From positions 4,166 to 68,165 of the forward strand of contig DATNBR010000065.1 of assembly GCA_035571875.1 (NCBI GenBank): a stretch of DNA of 64,000 nucleotides, in the 5' to 3' direction. The translations under genes and the position numbers were made by a program. This document shows positions 42,594-51,492 of the stretch, in pieces; the first letter of the stretch is position 1; every line of letters begins with the position of its first letter. The notes beneath the pieces are model-generated. The model searched no databases and was not told the DNA's origin. It saw only the letters and a list, made by a program, of their open reading frames with translations. The stretch comes from Parafrigoribacterium_A sp035571875 (lineage in GTDB: Bacteria > Actinomycetota > Actinomycetes > Actinomycetales > Microbacteriaceae).

Positions 42594-42601
42594 GAGACGC
42601 G

Positions 42602-43204
42602 TCAGTAGGGCTGGTCGACGGTGAGGCCGGTGCGCAGCTCGGGCGGCAGGTGACCGAGGTCGTTGTGCGTGATGAGCTCCGGCGACTTCACCGAACGCAC
42701 CCGAATGATGGTGAGGCCGCAATTGGCCTGATTGGTGCCCATCCAACGCCACGCCGGCGCCTCGAACACCTCGCGCACGAACCACCCGATCACGAAGTTG
42801 TGCGTGATGAGAAGCGTGTGGCGGTCCTCGCGCGAGGGCGTGAGCCACTCGGCCACGGCATCCGTCATCTGCGCCTGCCCCGCATCGATCTGCGCCTCGG
42901 TGACCGAGCCGAAGAAGGGCTGAAAGGCGTGTGGCATGTCGGGCGTCGGACCGGACGGAATGCAGTCGAAGAGCAGCGCGGAGGGCTGCGGGTGCAGATC
43001 GGGCATGCTCGCCGTCATGATCGACGCCGTCTCCTGCGCCCGCTGCAGCGGTGAGTGCCACGCCCCGGTGAGCGGAACACCGCTCAGGCGTTCCGCGATG
43101 AGTTCCGCCTGGCGTATTCCGCGCCTCGACAGCGGGCCATCCGGCAGGCCGTGCTCGGCATCCTGCTGCTCGCCGTGGCGTACCAGATAAATGAAGTGGG
43201 ACAT
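42602..43204 (-). CDS. Histidine phosphatase family protein
   Basis: 200 residues from ATG 43204 (AGGAA seven bases upstream). Phosphohistidine RHG motif in FIYLVRHGEQQ, Arg in SPLQRAQETA, and the second catalytic His in LLITHNFVIGW. Phosphoglycerate-mutase-like fold; substrate not known. Overlaps the repeat array at its 3' side by none; eight bases separate them. Confidence 0.9.
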   Translation of the reverse strand: MSHFIYLVRHGEQQDAEHGLPDGPLSRRGIRQAELIAERLSGVPLTGAWHSPLQRAQETASIMTASMPDLHPQPSALLFDCIPSGPTPDMPHAFQPFFGSVTEAQIDAGQAQMTDAVAEWLTPSREDRHTLLITHNFVIGWFVREVFEAPAWRWMGTNQANCGLTIIRVRSVKSPELITHNDLGHLPPELRTGLTVDQPY

Positions 43205-43256
43205 CGTTGTTCCTGTGTTCGGTCGTGCTGGCGGGTGGTCGTGCGCGGCGACCGGA

Positions 43257-44615
43257 CTACTGCGCGGAGACGGGCTCGTCGCTGAGCCCGGCAAAGCTTG
43301 ATTCGTCGACGGTGCCGACCGCGGCGACGGACAGCGGCCGTGCGGCGAGTTCCACCGCGAGTTCGCGCACGTCGTTCGCGGTGACGAGGGCGAGTCTTCG
43401 CAGCGCCTCATCGAGGTCGCTGAACTCGCCCAGCGTGATCTCGGAGCGACCGAGCCGCGACATCCGCGTGTCGGAGTCTTCGAGGGCGAGGGCGGATGCT
43501 CCGCTCAACTGGCCCGAGGCGCGCCGCATCTCGTCGTCGGTCACTCCCCCGTCGGCGAGGCGGCGGAACTCACCGAGCAGCAGTTCGGCGACCTGCGAGA
43601 CCTTGGCGGGCGAGCATCCGGCGTAGAGCCCGAAGAGTCCGGCGTCGGAATAGCTCGGCGAGAAGGAGTACACGGAGTAGGCGAGGCCGCGCTTCTCGCG
43701 GATCTCCTGGAACAGCCTGGATGACATGCCGCCGCCGAGGATCGAGTTGAGCATGGCCATCGTGCTGCGGCGATCGTCGGCGGCGGCGATGCCGGGAACA
43801 CCGAGCAGGACGTTGGCCTGTTCGATCGGGCGCTGCACGACGACGAGAGGGCTACCGCGCTCGATGACGCCGGAGCTCGGGTCGCGGCGCTGCACGGGCG
43901 CGGCCTCGGCGCCGAGATCCCACCCCGCGGCGATCAGGGCGGTCTGCACGCCCGCCACGAGGACGTCGTGGTCCACGGCGCCGGCGACGGTGATCACGAG
44001 ATCCTGCGCGCGATAGTTCGCCTGGTAGTGCGACCAGACAGACTCGCGCGTCGCGTTCCGGATCGTCTCGGGGCTGCCGCCGATGGGGCGCCCGAGTGGG
44101 TGCTCACCGAGCACCGCCTCGAAGAAGCGCTCGCTCGTGACATCGGCCGGGTCGTCGTCGGCCATCGCCAGTTCTTCGAGGATGACGCCGCGCTCATTCT
44201 CGAACTCGATCGTGTCGAGGACCGAGGAGGTGAACATGTCGGAGAGCACCTCGACCGCCATGGCGAGATCACGATCCTGAACCTTGGCGTAGTAGCAGGT
44301 GTACTCCTTGGCCGTCATCGCGTTGTGCTCGCCGCCCACGGCGTCGAAACTCACGGCGATATCGAGCGCGCTGCGCGTCGTCGTCCCCTTGAACAGGAGG
44401 TGCTCGAGGAAGTGTGTGCTGCCGTAGGTCGCGAGCTGTTCGTCGCGAGAACCGACGGCGACCCAGTAGCCGATGGTCGCGCTTCTGGCTCCCGGCACCT
44501 GCTCGCTGAGGATGCGCACGCCGCTCGGCAGGATGGAGCGTCGTACGAGCGAATCCCCCGATGCGGTGAAAGAGAGTTCGGACACGCCCAGGGGAAGCTC
44601 AACTGCGCCGTTCAC
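43257..44615 (-). CDS. M16-family zinc peptidase (processing-protease type)
   Basis: 452 residues, inverzincin motif HFLEH (His68, Glu71, His72) with the third ligand Glu about 76 residues on in ENERGVILEE, and the C-terminal half with R/Y loop GMSSRLFQEIREKRGLAYSVYSF. Actinobacterial orthologues follow pnp; here pnp is 2.7 kb away. Starts at GTG 44615 with TAGGCT seven bases upstream, so leaderless. Confidence 0.93.
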   Translation of the reverse strand: MNGAVELPLGVSELSFTASGDSLVRRSILPSGVRILSEQVPGARSATIGYWVAVGSRDEQLATYGSTHFLEHLLFKGTTTRSALDIAVSFDAVGGEHNAMTAKEYTCYYAKVQDRDLAMAVEVLSDMFTSSVLDTIEFENERGVILEELAMADDDPADVTSERFFEAVLGEHPLGRPIGGSPETIRNATRESVWSHYQANYRAQDLVITVAGAVDHDVLVAGVQTALIAAGWDLGAEAAPVQRRDPSSGVIERGSPLVVVQRPIEQANVLLGVPGIAAADDRRSTMAMLNSILGGGMSSRLFQEIREKRGLAYSVYSFSPSYSDAGLFGLYAGCSPAKVSQVAELLLGEFRRLADGGVTDDEMRRASGQLSGASALALEDSDTRMSRLGRSEITLGEFSDLDEALRRLALVTANDVRELAVELAARPLSVAAVGTVDESSFAGLSDEPVSAQ

Positions 44616-44968
44616 GCGATCGAGCCTACGTCACGTCCATGACAGCAAGAACCGCTTGTCCACAGGGCTCCCCCGTACTGGGGTACACCAATGTCGCACA
44701 AAAAGAGGACAAACAGAGCTGTCTGTCGCATTTTGTGTTAGCCTCCAGATGTTGGAGAATTGAGCGGCTCACCCCGCGAGATTCGCGCAAACGGATTCAC
44801 CCCGAAATCCACCTGCAGAGACCGCCACCCGAAGGCGGAGCACAACACGTACTACCGCGAGATCGCTGATTCTCGCACCAAGAAAGACGATCGAGCGCTC
44901 CTCCGAGTTCGATCTGCTTTCGAGCGGCTTTGAGGACATCTAGCCGAATCGCCGAAGGGAGCCACGTT
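44616..44968. promoter_or_regulatory. Divergent region between the M16 protease and TetR genes
   Basis: 353 bases without a convincing gene. The TAGGCT -10 of the protease lies at 44623-44628. Around 44692-44737 is an A+T-rich patch with direct repeats TGTCGCA (44692, 44724) and inverted arms CACAAAA/TTTTGTG (44697-44703, 44731-44737), next to a plus-strand TAGCCT (44739-44744). This could be the TetR operator/promoter. In 44760-44960 I see nothing recognisable. Confidence 0.45.
44623..44628 (-). promoter_or_regulatory. -10 box of the M16 peptidase gene
   Basis: TAGGCT seven bases before GTG 44615. Confidence 0.5.
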
Positions 44969-45616
44969 GTGACGGTTGTTGAGTCTGATCCGACCGCGCA
45001 GCGTGGCCCCGTGGCCGGCTCCAGCCCGTGGGCAAAGCAGCGCATTCTTGAGACCGCGGACCGCCTCTTCTCCGACGAGGGCATCCACACCGTCGGGATC
45101 GACCGACTCATCAGTGAGTCGGGCGTCACCAAAGCGACCTTTTACAAGCACTACGGAGCAAAAGACCGGCTCATCATCGAGTACGTCAAGAACCGGCACG
45201 CGAGCGTGAAGTCCGACATCGAGCCGGTGGTCGCCCGGGCGACGAGCCCGGCAGAGGCGCTCAGGGAACTCTTCGCGATGGTCGAGCGGGACACCCAGCG
45301 TGTGGGCTTTCGTGGCTGCCCCTTCGTGAATGCCGCCGCCGAGTACCCCGACCCCCGGCATCCCGTCCGCGCGGTCGTCGCCGAGCACCGAGACTGGTAC
45401 ACGGCCACGCTGGCGACGCTGCTCAAGCAACTCAATCACCCGCTGCCCGGCGATGCCGCCGACGACCTGATGCTCATCAGGGACGGCGCCATGGCGGGCG
45501 CCTATGCCGGTGACTTTGTCGCGGTGGGCGCGGCTCTCGCGCGCGCCCTCAGTCGAATCATGACCGAGATCGGCGTGCACAACGATTCTGCCGTAGACAG
45601 GACTGTCTCCGCCTGA
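44969..45616 (+). CDS. TetR-family transcriptional regulator
   Basis: 215 residues from GTG 44969 (AAGGGAG upstream); the frame is open 13 codons further but without an RBS. HTH: AKQRILETADRLFSDEGIHTVGIDRLISESGVTKATFYKHYGAKDRLIIEYV. The ligand domain contains RGCPFVNAAAEYPDPRHPVR, a pattern of TetR proteins with a C-terminal domain often called TetR_C_16/YcdC-like. Convergent with an aldo/keto reductase gene, a possible target. Confidence 0.92.
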   Translation: MTVVESDPTAQRGPVAGSSPWAKQRILETADRLFSDEGIHTVGIDRLISESGVTKATFYKHYGAKDRLIIEYVKNRHASVKSDIEPVVARATSPAEALRELFAMVERDTQRVGFRGCPFVNAAAEYPDPRHPVRAVVAEHRDWYTATLATLLKQLNHPLPGDAADDLMLIRDGAMAGAYAGDFVAVGAALARALSRIMTEIGVHNDSAVDRTVSA

Positions 45617-45671
45617 TCTCGCGACGACTCCCCAGGGGGACACAGCCGGCGGCGTGCCAAGACCTTCGCCG

Positions 45672-46664
45672 CTACGCGGAGATACGATCGAGCGCCGCGA
45701 GCTGGTGTCTGGTGAGTTGGATGTCGGCGGCCGCCATGAGCGCGTCGACCTGGCCCGGGTGACTCGCGCTCGCCACGGGGGCAACAACATTCGGCTTCGC
45801 CAGCAGCCAGGCCAGCGCGATCGTTGCGGGCGTGGACTGCTGCACAGCGGCGATTCCATCCAGGCAGGCGAGGATGCGGAGCCCGCGCTTGTTGAGGTAG
45901 GTCGTGGGCCTCGTGCCTCGTGCCCCCTTGGCGACATCCGCCCGGGTGCGGTACTTGCCCGTGAGAAAGCCGCCGGCCAGGGCGAACCGTGGCATGACGC
46001 CGAGGCCCTGGTTGCGCGCGACACTCGCGAGCGTTCCCTCATATTCCGCGCGGTGCATGAGGTTGTAGTGGTTCTGCACGGCCACGAGCGGGGTGACGCC
46101 GAGTTGCGCGGCGATGACCCGGGCCTCGATCAAGCGATTGCCCGAGTGGTTCGAGACGCCGAAATAGCGCACCTTTCCGCCGCGAATGAGCCAGTCGACG
46201 GCGAGCAGCGTCTCTTCGAAGTCCACGGTCGTGTCGTCGATGTGCAGGTACAGCAGGTCGAGATAGCCCGTCTGCAGACGCTCGAGTGAGGCATTGACCG
46301 CGCGCAGCACCGTCGCCGCAGACAGGCCCGGATTGTCGGCACTCTTACCGATCTTGGTCGCGACGACGAACTGGGAGCGATTGCGTCGCTCGCGCATCCA
46401 GTTGCCGATCATGATCTCGCTGCGGCCACTCGCGTAGGAGTCGGCGGTGTCGATGAAGTTGCCGCCGAGTTCCGCATAGCGGTCAAGAATGCCCTCGGTG
46501 GTCTCGGCGTCCGTCGTCCAGCCGAAGACATTGCCGCCGATCGCGAGCGGTGACACGCGCAGCTCGGACTGGCCCAGGCGACGCAACCGCTGGATCGGTG
46601 TAGGCGCGGTCCATTCCGGCTCCCATGCCCCCATGGTTGCCAGATCTGGCAGTAGCTGTGTCAT
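45672..46664 (-). CDS. Aldo/keto reductase
   Basis: 330 residues, NADPH-dependent TIM barrel. Catalytic Asp/Tyr in NFIDTADSYASGRSE, Lys in VVATKIGK, His in YLHIDD. Later KVRYFGVSNHSG and ALAWLLAKPNVVAPVASASHPGQV bind cofactor. Substrate unknown. GGGGGATCACG precedes the ATG. Confidence 0.92.
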   Translation of the reverse strand: MTQLLPDLATMGAWEPEWTAPTPIQRLRRLGQSELRVSPLAIGGNVFGWTTDAETTEGILDRYAELGGNFIDTADSYASGRSEIMIGNWMRERRNRSQFVVATKIGKSADNPGLSAATVLRAVNASLERLQTGYLDLLYLHIDDTTVDFEETLLAVDWLIRGGKVRYFGVSNHSGNRLIEARVIAAQLGVTPLVAVQNHYNLMHRAEYEGTLASVARNQGLGVMPRFALAGGFLTGKYRTRADVAKGARGTRPTTYLNKRGLRILACLDGIAAVQQSTPATIALAWLLAKPNVVAPVASASHPGQVDALMAAADIQLTRHQLAALDRISA

Positions 46665-46896
46665 CGTGATCCCCCGTGCGCCCGCGTGCCGTCGTCTACG
46701 CCGATTCGGGTGCGTGCGCCTTGTGGACCGAGATTAGCTCAAGCAGGGGCCAAACCGCGGGAGGATGCACCAATCGTTACCATTCCGGTTACACCCAGTT
46801 CGGGGGCTGCGCCGAGCCCCAGGATGCACGTGGCCTTTCCCACCGATCGGTGAGACCGTTGAAGTGCGACGTCTTCGATGAGAAGAAAGGTGCGAC
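46665..46896. promoter_or_regulatory. Divergent region between aldo/keto reductase and membrane protein genes
   Basis: A minus-strand TAATCT lies at 46731-46736. Near 46843 is the palindrome CACCGATCGGTG, and upstream of it a GGGGCT/AGCCCC hairpin. Either could be an operator; no gene seen. Confidence 0.35.
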
Positions 46897-47271
46897 ATGG
46901 CACAGCAGACTCCCCCCGACCGTTTCGGACCGGGGGCCGAATCGGACTCCACCTCGACCAGGGTGACGGAACAGCGGGCGCTCACGACCGCGAACGGAAC
47001 GATCTGGCTCGTCATCGGGGGTGCGCTCACCGCACTCTGCGGCGGCATCCTCTTCGCCATGCAACAGCTCGAGTCCGGCGCCGTCGCGCTCGCGGGATTC
47101 GTGATCGTGATCGTGCTGTACGCGGCCATGGTCGTCATCCGGATTGTTGTCGGACCCGGTCGCCGCAGGCTGTGGAGCCTCGCGACACTCACGATCGTGA
47201 TCGTGCTCACCTTCTTCGTCTGCGCGGGCATCGTGACCGCGACCGAGTGGAACGCGACCGTCGCTCCCTGA
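46897..47271 (+). CDS. Small three-helix membrane protein
   Basis: 124 residues: polar N-terminus (1-30), then three hydrophobic helices (about 35-56, 63-85, 96-117) and no recognised domain. Preceded by AGAAAGG. Ends at a perfect 15-bp hairpin shared with pnp. Function unknown. Confidence 0.75.
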   Translation: MAQQTPPDRFGPGAESDSTSTRVTEQRALTTANGTIWLVIGGALTALCGGILFAMQQLESGAVALAGFVIVIVLYAAMVVIRIVVGPGRRRLWSLATLTIVIVLTFFVCAGIVTATEWNATVAP

Positions 47272-47274
47272 GAA

Positions 47275-47316
47275 AGCAGAAGTGCCCGCCCCTGAGCGGG
47301 AGCGGGCACTTCTGCT
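47275..47316. terminator. Bidirectional terminator between membrane protein and pnp
   Basis: Perfect 15-bp arms AGCAGAAGTGCCCGC / GCGGGCACTTCTGCT with a 12-base loop between convergent stops; on the minus strand TTTCTC follows. Confidence 0.85.
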
Positions 47317-47329
47317 GTACAGCTGTCGA

Positions 47330-49582
47330 CTAGTCTTCGGCCGGAGCCTCGGCACCCTGCGCAGCCTCGGCAGAGTCATCGACGGGAGCGAGCGAAAGCT
47401 TTCCGCGGTCGTCGACCTTGGTGATCTCCACCTGGATCTTCTGACCGACCGAGAGCACGTCTTCGACGTTCTCCACCCGCTTGCCACCGGCGAGCTTGCG
47501 CACCTCGGAGATGTGCAGCAGGCCGTCCTTGCCAGGGGTGAGCGAGACGAAGGCGCCGAAGGTGGCGATCTTCACGACGGTTCCGAGGAACCGCTCCCCC
47601 ACCTCGGGGTTGAGCGGGTTGGCGATCGCGTTGACCGCGGCACGCGCGGCCTCGGCCGATGGACCGTCGACCGCGCCGATGAACACGGTTCCGTCGTCCT
47701 CGATCGAGATGTCGGCTCCGGTGTCATCCTGGATCTGGTTGATCGTCTTGCCCTTCGGGCCGATCAGCTCGCCGATCTTGTCGATCGGGATCTGCACGCT
47801 GATCACGCGAGGCGCGGTCGGTGCCATCTCATCCGGAGCGTCGATCGCCGCGTTGATCACGGCGAGGATCGCGGTGCGGGCCTCCTTGGCCTGGCCGAGT
47901 GCCCCATCGAGCACCGAGGACGGGATTCCCGCGAGCTTGGTGTCGAGCTGGATGGCGGTGACGAACTCCGAGGTACCTGCGACCTTGAAGTCCATGTCAC
48001 CGAGGGCATCCTCGGCACCAAGGATGTCGGTGAGCGCCGCGTAGCGGGTCTCACCGTCGACCTCGTCGGAGACGAGGCCCATCGCGATGCCGGCCACAGG
48101 TGCGCGCAGCGGCACACCGGCGTTCAAGAGCGACAGGGTCGAAGCACACACGGAACCCATGGAGGTCGAGCCGTTGGAGCCGAGAGCCTCGGACACCTGG
48201 CGGATCGCGTACGGGAACTCCTCGCGCGGCGGCAGAACCGGCACGAGTGCGCGCTCGGCGAGGAAGCCGTGCCCGATCTCGCGGCGCTTGGGAGAGCCGA
48301 CCCGGCCGGTCTCACCGGTGGAGTACGGCGGGAAGTTGTAGTGGTGCAGGTAGCGCTTCTTCTTCACCGGGGCGAGAGAGTCGATCTGCTGCTCCATCTT
48401 GAGCATGTTCAGCGTGGTGACGCCCAGGATCTGGGTCTCGCCGCGCTGGAAGATCGCGCTGCCGTGAACGCGTGGGATGACCTGCACCTCGGCGTCGAGT
48501 GGACGGATGTCGGAGGTGCCGCGACCGTCGATGCGCACGCCCTCGGTGAGGATGCGGCCGCGAACGATCTTCTTCGTCACCGACTTGTAGGCCGCGCTGA
48601 CCTGGCCGTTCGCGTTCTCCGGCAGTTCGCCGGCCGCGACCTTGGCCGCGATGGCCTCCTTGACCTCGTCCTTGAGCGCGTCATCCGCGTTCTGGCGCTC
48701 GATCTTGTCGGCGATCTGGTAGATGTCGCGCAGACGGTCGTAGGCGATGCCCGCGACGGCGTCGTAGGTCGCCTGCTCGTAGGGCAGGAAGACCGGGTAG
48801 TCCTGCACCTCCTTGGCCGCGTGCGATGCGAGTTCCATCTGAGCCTTGATGAGCTGCTTCAGGAACGGCTTAGAGGCCTCGAGGCCCTGTGCGACGACGG
48901 CCTCATCAGGCTTGGTCGCACCGCCCTTGATCAGGTCCCAGCTGTGCTCGGTGGCCTCGGCCTCGACCATCATGATCGCGACATCCTCTTCACCGTTCGA
49001 ATTGGTGATGAGGCGGCCGGCAACCGTGAGGTCGAAGACAGCTTCCTCGAGCTGGCTGAACTTCGGGAAGGCCACCCACTGGTCGCCGATGAGAGCGAGA
49101 CGGATGCCGCCGATCGGCCCGTTGAACGGAAGACCCGAGATCTGGGTGCTGAGGCTCGCCGCGTTGATTGCGAGCGCGTCGTAGAACTCGTCGGGCGCGA
49201 TGGCCAGAACGGTGATCACGATCTGCACCTCGTTGCGCAGACCCTCGACGAAGGTCGGACGCAACGGGCGGTCGATCAGGCGGCAGACGAGAATCGCCTC
49301 GGTCGACGGGCGACCCTCGCGACGGAAGAAGCTGCCGGGGATCTTGCCTGCGGCGTAGGAACGCTCCTCGACATCCACCGTCAGTGGGAAGAAGTCGAAG
49401 TTGTCTTTCGGGTGCTTGCTGACGCTCGTGGCGCTCAGCAGCATGGTCTCCTCGTCGAGGTAGGCAGCGACTGCTCCCTGGGCCTGCTGGGCGAGACGAC
49501 CGGTTTCGAAGCGCACGGTGCGCGTGCCGAACTTGCCGTTATCGAGAACGGCCTCGGCTGATGTGATTTCTGGACCCTCCAT
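47330..49582 (-). CDS. pnp: Polynucleotide phosphorylase / guanosine pentaphosphate synthetase
   Basis: 3'-5' phosphorolytic exoribonuclease, also a (p)ppGpp-related enzyme in actinobacteria. 750 residues: two RNase PH domains (FFRREGRPSTEAILVCRLIDRPLRP; NFPPYSTGETGRVGSPKRREIGHG; MGSVCASTLSLLNAGVP), KH domain with GPKGKTINQI, and S1 domain (GERFLGTVVKIATFGAFVSLTPGKDGLLHISEV). Normally next to rpsO; here rpsO is 9.4 kb away. AAAGGAG precedes the ATG. Confidence 0.96.
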   Translation of the reverse strand: MEGPEITSAEAVLDNGKFGTRTVRFETGRLAQQAQGAVAAYLDEETMLLSATSVSKHPKDNFDFFPLTVDVEERSYAAGKIPGSFFRREGRPSTEAILVCRLIDRPLRPTFVEGLRNEVQIVITVLAIAPDEFYDALAINAASLSTQISGLPFNGPIGGIRLALIGDQWVAFPKFSQLEEAVFDLTVAGRLITNSNGEEDVAIMMVEAEATEHSWDLIKGGATKPDEAVVAQGLEASKPFLKQLIKAQMELASHAAKEVQDYPVFLPYEQATYDAVAGIAYDRLRDIYQIADKIERQNADDALKDEVKEAIAAKVAAGELPENANGQVSAAYKSVTKKIVRGRILTEGVRIDGRGTSDIRPLDAEVQVIPRVHGSAIFQRGETQILGVTTLNMLKMEQQIDSLAPVKKKRYLHHYNFPPYSTGETGRVGSPKRREIGHGFLAERALVPVLPPREEFPYAIRQVSEALGSNGSTSMGSVCASTLSLLNAGVPLRAPVAGIAMGLVSDEVDGETRYAALTDILGAEDALGDMDFKVAGTSEFVTAIQLDTKLAGIPSSVLDGALGQAKEARTAILAVINAAIDAPDEMAPTAPRVISVQIPIDKIGELIGPKGKTINQIQDDTGADISIEDDGTVFIGAVDGPSAEAARAAVNAIANPLNPEVGERFLGTVVKIATFGAFVSLTPGKDGLLHISEVRKLAGGKRVENVEDVLSVGQKIQVEITKVDDRGKLSLAPVDDSAEAAQGAEAPAED

Positions 49583-50023
49583 AAGGGGGCTTTCTCCTTT
49601 GTTTTACGTCGTAACCCCGTGTGGGTCGCGACTCGTCAAGGAGCAGGAGCGGGTTCGATGACACCCGCGCTCGGATGTTCCGAAACGCAGCGTGGTGTAC
49701 GCGCGAAATCCCTAGAGTGGGGCGCTTGTCTGGCCAACAGTCGAAATCCGCCAGGATTTCGAGGTCGAGCCTGTCGAGACCTGACCGTCGAAACACTGGA
49801 AAATCACCACCGGTGACCAGCGTCTTGCCGGCCTGCTCCGCAGCTGACCAGTTGTGCTCTCGTCTGCTCTCGCGAACGACAGTTAAACCAATTCAACCTC
49901 AGCGAGTCTACCAGTTGCCCCCTGCGAGACGCGAGTACCGGAGCCCACGGCATGGCGAAGCCCAGAATCCTCACGGGGATGGCCGCCGCCGATACGCTGG
50001 AGCCGACCCGAAAGGAGCCGACA
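49583..50023. promoter_or_regulatory. Divergent region between pnp and pntAA
   Basis: 441 bases without a gene. TTGACG on the minus strand (near 49636) may be the pnp -35. In the middle lies a hairpin plus a dispersed repeat (49741-49781). Near 49992-49997, TACGCT could be the pntAA -10, with AAAGGAG just before the GTG. The rest shows nothing recognisable. Confidence 0.4.
49741..49781. repeat. Hairpin joined to a dispersed repeat
   Basis: Perfect arms TCGAAATCC/GGATTTCGA (49741-49749, 49754-49762) with loop GCCA, directly followed by GGTCGAGCCTGTCGAGACC (49763-49781), a relative of the copy at 1321-1339. Confidence 0.6.
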
Positions 50024-51175
50024 GTGCTGGTCGGTGTTGCACGAGAGAGCCAGGCGGGAGAGCGGCGCGTCGCCGCGACTCCCGAGACTGTCATTCAGCT
50101 GACGAAGCTCGGCCTCGAGGTCGCGATCGAGACCGGGGCCGGCGCGAAGGCGGGATATGCGGATGCCGCCTATGTGGACGCGGGCGCCTCCCTCGTCCGT
50201 GCGCTCGCGCTCGGCGAGGTGGACGTGCTCTGCCATGTGCGCCCGCTCACCGCGGCCACGGCATCCGCTCTTCGGCGAGGCTCCATCACCATCGGGCTGG
50301 CCTCGCCCGCCTCGGAGCTCGCGACGGTGAGTGCGCTCGCGGAGGCCGGGGTCACCTCGTTCGCCCTCGAACTCGTGCCGCGCATCTCGCGCGCACAGTC
50401 GATGGATGCGCTCAGCTCGCAGGCGCTCGTCACGGGCTATCGAGCCGTGCTGGAGGCCGCCGTGCGCTTTCCCAGGTTCTTTCCGCTCTACATGACGGCG
50501 GCGGGAACCGTTCCGCCCGCTCGGGTGCTCGTACTCGGGGCCGGCGTCGCCGGGCTGCAGGCCATCGGCACGGCGAAGCGACTCGGCGCGCGAGTCTCGG
50601 CCAACGACATCCGGGCCGCCTCCGCAGAGGAGGTCACGTCGATCGGCGGCACCTTCATCGACCTCGAGCTCGACGCAGCAGCGGAGGGCGCCGGCGGCTA
50701 CGCTCGCGAGCTCAGCCAGGATCGCGCGGTGCGGCAGCGGGAACTGCTCGCGCCGCACGTCGCGGCCGCGGACGTGCTCATCACGACCGCCGCGATCCCC
50801 GGCCGGGCGGCGCCGCTGCTCGTCACGACCGAGATGGTGGCCGGCATGCGGGCCGGTTCCGTCGTGGTCGACCTCGCAGCGGAGTCGGGCGGCAACGTCG
50901 AGGGTGTCATCGCCGGGAGCGACCTCGCCGTGCCGACCGCGGCGGGTGACGGAGAGGTGACGCTCGTGGGCCTGCGCGACGCAGCATCCGCCGTGGCGAC
51001 GGATGCCTCCCGGCTGTACGCGAAGAACGTGGCGAACCTGCTCGCGCTCATGGTCGTCGACGGCGCCGTCACGCCCGACTTCGACGACGAAGTGATCGCG
51101 GGTGCCGTGCTGACCCGCGACGGGAACGTGCTGCACGCCGCGACCGCCGAGGCCATCGAGAAGGGGCGCAAGTAA
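50024..51175 (+). CDS. pntAA: NAD(P) transhydrogenase alpha subunit, part 1
   Basis: NAD-binding domain I of proton-translocating transhydrogenase. 383 residues from GTG 50024, chosen for AAAGGAG seven bases upstream and because the family starts (M)LVGVARES; an ATG at 49952 would add 24 residues. ERRVAATPETV, then Rossmann VLVLGAGVAGLQAIGTAKRLGA and VDLAAESGGNVEG. The split alpha chain (PntAA+PntAB) is typical of actinobacteria and alphaproteobacteria. Overlaps pntAB by one base. Confidence 0.94.
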   Translation: MLVGVARESQAGERRVAATPETVIQLTKLGLEVAIETGAGAKAGYADAAYVDAGASLVRALALGEVDVLCHVRPLTAATASALRRGSITIGLASPASELATVSALAEAGVTSFALELVPRISRAQSMDALSSQALVTGYRAVLEAAVRFPRFFPLYMTAAGTVPPARVLVLGAGVAGLQAIGTAKRLGARVSANDIRAASAEEVTSIGGTFIDLELDAAAEGAGGYARELSQDRAVRQRELLAPHVAAADVLITTAAIPGRAAPLLVTTEMVAGMRAGSVVVDLAAESGGNVEGVIAGSDLAVPTAAGDGEVTLVGLRDAASAVATDASRLYAKNVANLLALMVVDGAVTPDFDDEVIAGAVLTRDGNVLHAATAEAIEKGRK

Positions 51176-51492
51176 TGGATGCGGTAAGTCTGCTGACCGT
51201 GGTGGTGCTCGCAGTCTTCGTGGGCTTCGAGGTGGTCTCCAAGGTCACCAGCAAGCTCCACACACCGCTTATGTCGGGGGCGAACGCCATCCACGGGATC
51301 ATCCTCGTCGGCGCGATCGTCGTCGCCGGGCAGGCGAGCGACCCCTGGCTTCTCGCCGTCGCGCTCCTCGCGGTGCTGCTCGCGACCGCGAACATGGTCG
51401 GCGGTTTCGTCGTGACAGACAGGATGCTGGAGATGTTCCGTGGCAAGCGGAGACCTGCCGACGACGCGCGCGCGAGAGGCGGAGCGAAGTGA
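51175..51492 (+). CDS. pntAB: NAD(P) transhydrogenase alpha subunit, part 2
   Basis: 105 residues, three membrane helices of domain II (about 4-20, 40-60, 65-85). Contains SKVTSKLHTPLMSGANAIHGIILVGA, the conserved membrane motif of the proton channel. Overlaps both neighbours (TAATG and GTGA), so the three chains are made in step. Confidence 0.94.
   Translation: MDAVSLLTVVVLAVFVGFEVVSKVTSKLHTPLMSGANAIHGIILVGAIVVAGQASDPWLLAVALLAVLLATANMVGGFVVTDRMLEMFRGKRRPADDARARGGAK

Noticed and set aside
47282..49561. Open frame of 759 codons on the plus strand
   Set aside because: It lies fully antisense to pnp; composition is biased to Arg/Asp/Leu/Val as expected from the reverse of G/C-third-position codons, and no domain is visible.
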